Shown in pieces: positions 61,339 to 64,000 of a DNA stretch of 64,000 bases. The translations under genes and the position numbers were made by a program. The notes under the pieces were generated by a model. The model made no database searches. It saw only the letters and a list, made by a program, of their open reading frames with translations, and was not told the DNA's origin. The stretch's first letter is position 1; each line of letters begins with the position of its first letter. This DNA is from Actinoplanes derwentensis (lineage in GTDB: Bacteria; Actinomycetota; Actinomycetes; Mycobacteriales; Micromonosporaceae): contig NZ_LT629758.1 of the NCBI RefSeq assembly GCF_900104725.1, forward strand, positions 3,596,001-3,660,000, read 5' to 3'.

Positions 61339-63321
61339 TCACGTGAGCATCTGGGCGAACTCGTCCGGTGTGATCACGGGGATGCCCAGCTGGGCCGCCT
61401 TCTTGGCTTTGGCTGTGGTGGTCTCGGCGGTCACCAAGGCTGTCGTCTTGGCGGACACGCTGCTGCTGGCGGAGCCGCCCAGGGCTTCGATTCGTTCGCT
61501 GACCGTGGTCCGGGTGTAGCCGGGGACCGAGCCGGACACCACGTAGGTCTGGCCGGCCAGCGGTTTGGCGCCGCCGTCGTCCAGGACCTCCATCGTCAGG
61601 CCGGCCGCGGTCAGGCGGTCGATCACCTCGCCCATGGTGACCAGGCCGTCGACCACGTGCTGGGCCTTGATCAGGCCCATCTTGTCGATCTCGGCGATCT
61701 CCTCGACCGTGGCCGCTCGCAAGGCCGGCATCGACTTGAACCGGGCCGCCAGCCAGCGGCCGACGCTGCGGCCGGTCATCCGGATGCCGAGACCGGTGAC
61801 CACCCGGTTGAAGGGCTGTTTCCTGCTGGCTGCCAGGCCGGTGATGATGCGGTCGGCGTTGGCGCGGCCCAGCATCACGGTGCCGCCGGACGTGGTCTTG
61901 CCGACCGGCAGGTCGGCGATCGTGTCGGCGGTCAGGTCGTAGAGGTCGGCGACGGTGCGGGCCAGGCCGGCTTCGATGATCGCGTCGCAGAACGAGTCGC
62001 CGGCGCCGTCGACGTCGAGGGCTTCGCGGCTGCACCAGTAGGCCAGGGCGTTCGCCGCGGCGCACGAGGCGGTGTGGCAGCGCCACAGGAGGCTCGACTT
62101 GTCCCACGGCTCGCCGCACTGGGGGCACACCTCGGGCGCCACCCACGGGGTCAGGCCGTGTGGCTGGTCACCGATCGGGGCGGTCACCCGCGGGATGACG
62201 TCACCGGCCCGCCACACCGCGACGGTCTGGCCGAGGGCGAGGCCCTGCTCGGCGACCCACTGCGGGTTGTGCAGGGTGGCCTTGGTGACGGTGGTGCCGC
62301 TGACGTGGACCGGGTCGATGATGGCGCGCAGGCTGATCCGCCCGGTGCGGCCGACCCGCACTTCGATGTCGCGCAGCACGGTGGACGCGGTGTCGGGCGG
62401 GTATTTGAAGGCGACCGCCCAGTACGGCGTGCGGCTCGCCAGGCCCAGCCGTCGCCGGGTGGACTCGGCGTCGGCTTTGATGACCGCACCGTCGATGGGG
62501 AACCCGAGGGTCGCGCGCCGGGCACCGATCAGCTCGATCGCGGCGGTCACCTGCTCGGTGGTGAAACACTGCCCGGCGGCTTCCGGAATGAGTCGGCAGG
62601 CGGCGGGAAAGCCCAGCTCCTGCGCCCGGTCCATCCGCTCGAGATGACTGCCGGCGGGGTCGGTGATCTCGTAGGTCGCGAACGTCATGGGAGCGTCGTA
62701 CGCCCGGTCGATGCTCCGGATCGCCCCGGCCACCGCACCGCGCGAGTTGACGAACGCCTTGCCACCGGCGGTGACCCGGTTGGCGCTGGCGGCCTCGAAG
62801 TCACCGACGGTCATGTAGACCTCGCCGCGCACCTCACCACTCCACGGGGTGGCCAGCTCAGCGGGCAGCCCGGCGACACCCCGGCGCACCTGGGCGGTCA
62901 CCTCCTCACCGGTGGCACCGTCGCCCCGGAGTGCGGCCAGGGTCAGTCTGCCGTCGACATATTCGGCGCGGAGCGCGAGGCCGTCGAGTTTCACCTCCAC
63001 CAGGCAGCCGTCGCCGGCCAGGGTGGTGACGAAGGCCTCGACCTCCTCCGGCGTCTTGATCTTGTCGAGGGAGAGCATCGCGGTGGGGTGCCGCACGTCG
63101 CCACCGGCAGAGGCCCCCGCGGCCACTGCGGTGGTGATGCCCTGGTCATCCCACTCGGGGCGCTCGGCGATGGCCGCCGCGATCCGGTCGGCGAGCGTGT
63201 CGTAGTCGGCGTCGGTCATCACGGCGTCGCCGGTGTCGTAGTAGGCCCGGGCGGCACGCCGCGCCGTCTCGACCGCCTCGTCGAACTCGGAGCGGTCGGA
63301 AAAGGTTGAACGAGTGACCAT
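61339..63321 (-). CDS. NAD-dependent DNA ligase (LigA-type)
   Basis: 660 residues. Adenylation domain with K111 in LVEVKLDGLALRAEY, OB fold (GRTGRISLRAIIDPVHVSGT, TLHNPQWV), a four-cysteine zinc site (CPQCGEPW...WRCHTASC), helix-hairpin-helix region and a C-terminal BRCT domain (GQTYVVSGSVPGYTRTTVSE). It seals nicks using NAD+. Several usual LigA motifs are altered (for example a shortened zinc loop, and KTTSGGTVM in the HhH part), so it may be a second, specialised ligase rather than the essential one. The genome should hold another ligA if so. Confidence 0.85.
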   Translation of the reverse strand: MVTRSTFSDRSEFDEAVETARRAARAYYDTGDAVMTDADYDTLADRIAAAIAERPEWDDQGITTAVAAGASAGGDVRHPTAMLSLDKIKTPEEVEAFVTTLAGDGCLVEVKLDGLALRAEYVDGRLTLAALRGDGATGEEVTAQVRRGVAGLPAELATPWSGEVRGEVYMTVGDFEAASANRVTAGGKAFVNSRGAVAGAIRSIDRAYDAPMTFATYEITDPAGSHLERMDRAQELGFPAACRLIPEAAGQCFTTEQVTAAIELIGARRATLGFPIDGAVIKADAESTRRRLGLASRTPYWAVAFKYPPDTASTVLRDIEVRVGRTGRISLRAIIDPVHVSGTTVTKATLHNPQWVAEQGLALGQTVAVWRAGDVIPRVTAPIGDQPHGLTPWVAPEVCPQCGEPWDKSSLLWRCHTASCAAANALAYWCSREALDVDGAGDSFCDAIIEAGLARTVADLYDLTADTIADLPVGKTTSGGTVMLGRANADRIITGLAASRKQPFNRVVTGLGIRMTGRSVGRWLAARFKSMPALRAATVEEIAEIDKMGLIKAQHVVDGLVTMGEVIDRLTAAGLTMEVLDDGGAKPLAGQTYVVSGSVPGYTRTTVSERIEALGGSASSSVSAKTTALVTAETTTAKAKKAAQLGIPVITPDEFAQMLT

Positions 63322-63481
63322 GCCCGAAGGTTACGGCTGGGGTCCGACAAAAAAGTGGGACCGCCGAGAACCACCGGGAACAGCAATCGATGCGCACCTC
63401 TGCCACCCGAGCCGTGAAACGATCCAGAATTTACCGGCCGGAAACCGTTGACGACCTCGTTACATCGATGCAGACTCCCTT

Positions 63482-63495
63482 GGAAAGCGCATTCC
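63482..63495 (+). promoter_or_regulatory. LacI-type operator candidate
   Basis: GGAAAGCGCATTCC is a 14-bp dyad with 6 of 7 pairs and a central CG, like many LacI-family sites, 120 bp before the lyase gene. Controlled use of pectin-derived sugar would fit; regulator not in the window. Confidence 0.4.
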
Positions 63496-63511
63496 TACTG
63501 CTGAAACCGGC

Positions 63512-63538
63512 CCGAGCCACTGATCACCATCGGCTCGG
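63512..63538 (+). other. stem-loop in the 5' region of the lyase gene
   Basis: CCGAGCC (63512-63518) and GGCTCGG (63532-63538) form a 7-bp stem about 75 nt before the start codon. It may stabilise or regulate the leader. The rest of the 293-bp gap (63322-63614) has no gene. Confidence 0.4.
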
Positions 63539-63614
63539 TGGCGCCGGGCAGTACAAGATCAAGAGCTTTTCCCCGCTGCGGTACGCCCACCGAACGCCAC
63601 TCGGAGGAACGCGC

Positions 63615-64000
63615 ATGCCCACCCGTACCAGCAAATGGTTGAGAACCTGCACCACGGCGATCGTCCTCGTCGCCGCCATCCCCACCCCCGCCGTGGCGTC
63701 CGCGCCGCGCGGGCCCCGGTTGGAACGTCTCGATCGCGGCCTGGTCGCCGCCCCCACCAGCGAGGGCGTCTTCCTGAGCTGGCGGCTGCTCGGCCAGGAG
63801 GCGACCGGGCACTCGGCGACCGGGCTGACCGGGGTGAACTTCCACGTCTACCGCGACGGCCGGCGGATCGCGACCGTCTCGGACAGCACGAACTACCTGG
63901 ACAAGGCCGGTTCGGGCACCGCGAAGTACCGGGTCGTCCCGGTCAAGGGCGGGCCGTCCGGCAGCGCGACAGCGTGGCAGAACGGCTTCTACGAGATGCC
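63615..64000 (+). CDS. secreted rhamnogalacturonan lyase (PL11-like), 3' end outside window
   Basis: ATG 63615 with ribosome site GGAGGAA begins a Sec signal peptide (KWLRTCTTAIVLVAAIPTPA, then VASAPRG). The mature start follows the PL11 family pattern: ERLDRGLVAAPTSEGVFLSW, RLLG, NFHVYRDGRRIATVSDSTNY, LDKAGSG and KYRVVPVKGG. PL11 enzymes cleave the rhamnogalacturonan-I backbone of pectin outside the cell. At least 128 residues are present; the gene continues past the window edge. Confidence 0.8.
   Translation, partial: MPTRTSKWLRTCTTAIVLVAAIPTPAVASAPRGPRLERLDRGLVAAPTSEGVFLSWRLLGQEATGHSATGLTGVNFHVYRDGRRIATVSDSTNYLDKAGSGTAKYRVVPVKGGPSGSATAWQNGFYEM

Noticed and set aside
61657..63309. 550-aa plus-strand ORF opposite the ligase
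   Set aside because: Shadow of ligA codons; no domain recognised.

Overview
The window reads as chromosomal DNA of a high-GC actinomycete. Features that point to the Micromonosporaceae (Actinoplanes-like) are very GC-rich codon third positions, many GTG/TTG starts, ATGA/GTGA overlaps, a leaderless-looking regulatory ORF, very long PAS/GAF sensor kinases, a one-chain acetyl-CoA carboxylase and many MarR/TetR/MerR gene pairs. This is inferred from gene content and style, not from a marker gene. No rRNA, tRNA or CRISPR array was found.

Layout. 1-1000: a left-edge cluster of small unrecognised genes, one apparently degraded. 994-3984 (minus): molybdate operon, a Mop/HTH regulator followed by modA, modB and modC. 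4123-5528 (minus): an FAD/NAD(P)-binding protein preceded by a 16-codon Cys-Cys leader peptide. 5682-9389: PNPOx-like oxidase, a hairpin repeat array, methionine aminopeptidase with a divergent XRE regulator, and an Old Yellow Enzyme controlled by a MerR gene. 9662-13603: a 1313-aa PAS/GAF histidine kinase. 14174-15938: an ABC-F antibiotic-resistance type ATPase with a leaderless leader peptide and attenuator-like 5' region. 16027-19366: TetR-like, winged-helix and PPDK-like dikinase operon. 19658-21914: VOC protein, then a Thg1-like polymerase, PH-domain protein and Asp/Glu racemase cluster. 21904-24274: a frameshifted GGDEF gene and a secreted IPT/TIG protein with a frameshifted signal peptide. 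24344-28738: second multi-sensor kinase, MarR and DoxX. 28899-31044: secreted deacetylase and beta-propeller lipoprotein/exoprotein. 31105-37910: MarR with an LLM-hemerythrin fusion, cyclase and ThDP enzyme, TetR with an SDR protein, and a DJ-1/PfpI protein. 37981-43172: GNAT, a Trp-rich membrane protein, then a second-messenger cluster (LacI-type sensor-GGDEF, small ppGpp synthetase, EAL-DICT). 43239-45094: unrecognised protein and GNAT. 45093-46110: a complete IS with a 3-bp target duplication.

46311-52948 is the most novel region. Four genes on the plus strand overlap end to end: a STAND-like ATPase with C-terminal helical repeats, a DUF559-type nuclease, a winged-helix protein and a 1058-aa protein with two P-loop ATPase modules, the second HerA/FtsK-like. 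The set ends in a strong hairpin. I cannot match it to a named system; the composition is that of an anti-phage or anti-plasmid defence cassette.

53314-64000: single-chain biotin-dependent acyl-CoA carboxylase, a small unrecognised protein, a Vps62-like protein with C-terminal membrane segments, a small membrane protein, an NAD-dependent DNA ligase (probably a second copy) and the start of a secreted PL11-type rhamnogalacturonan lyase that runs off the window.
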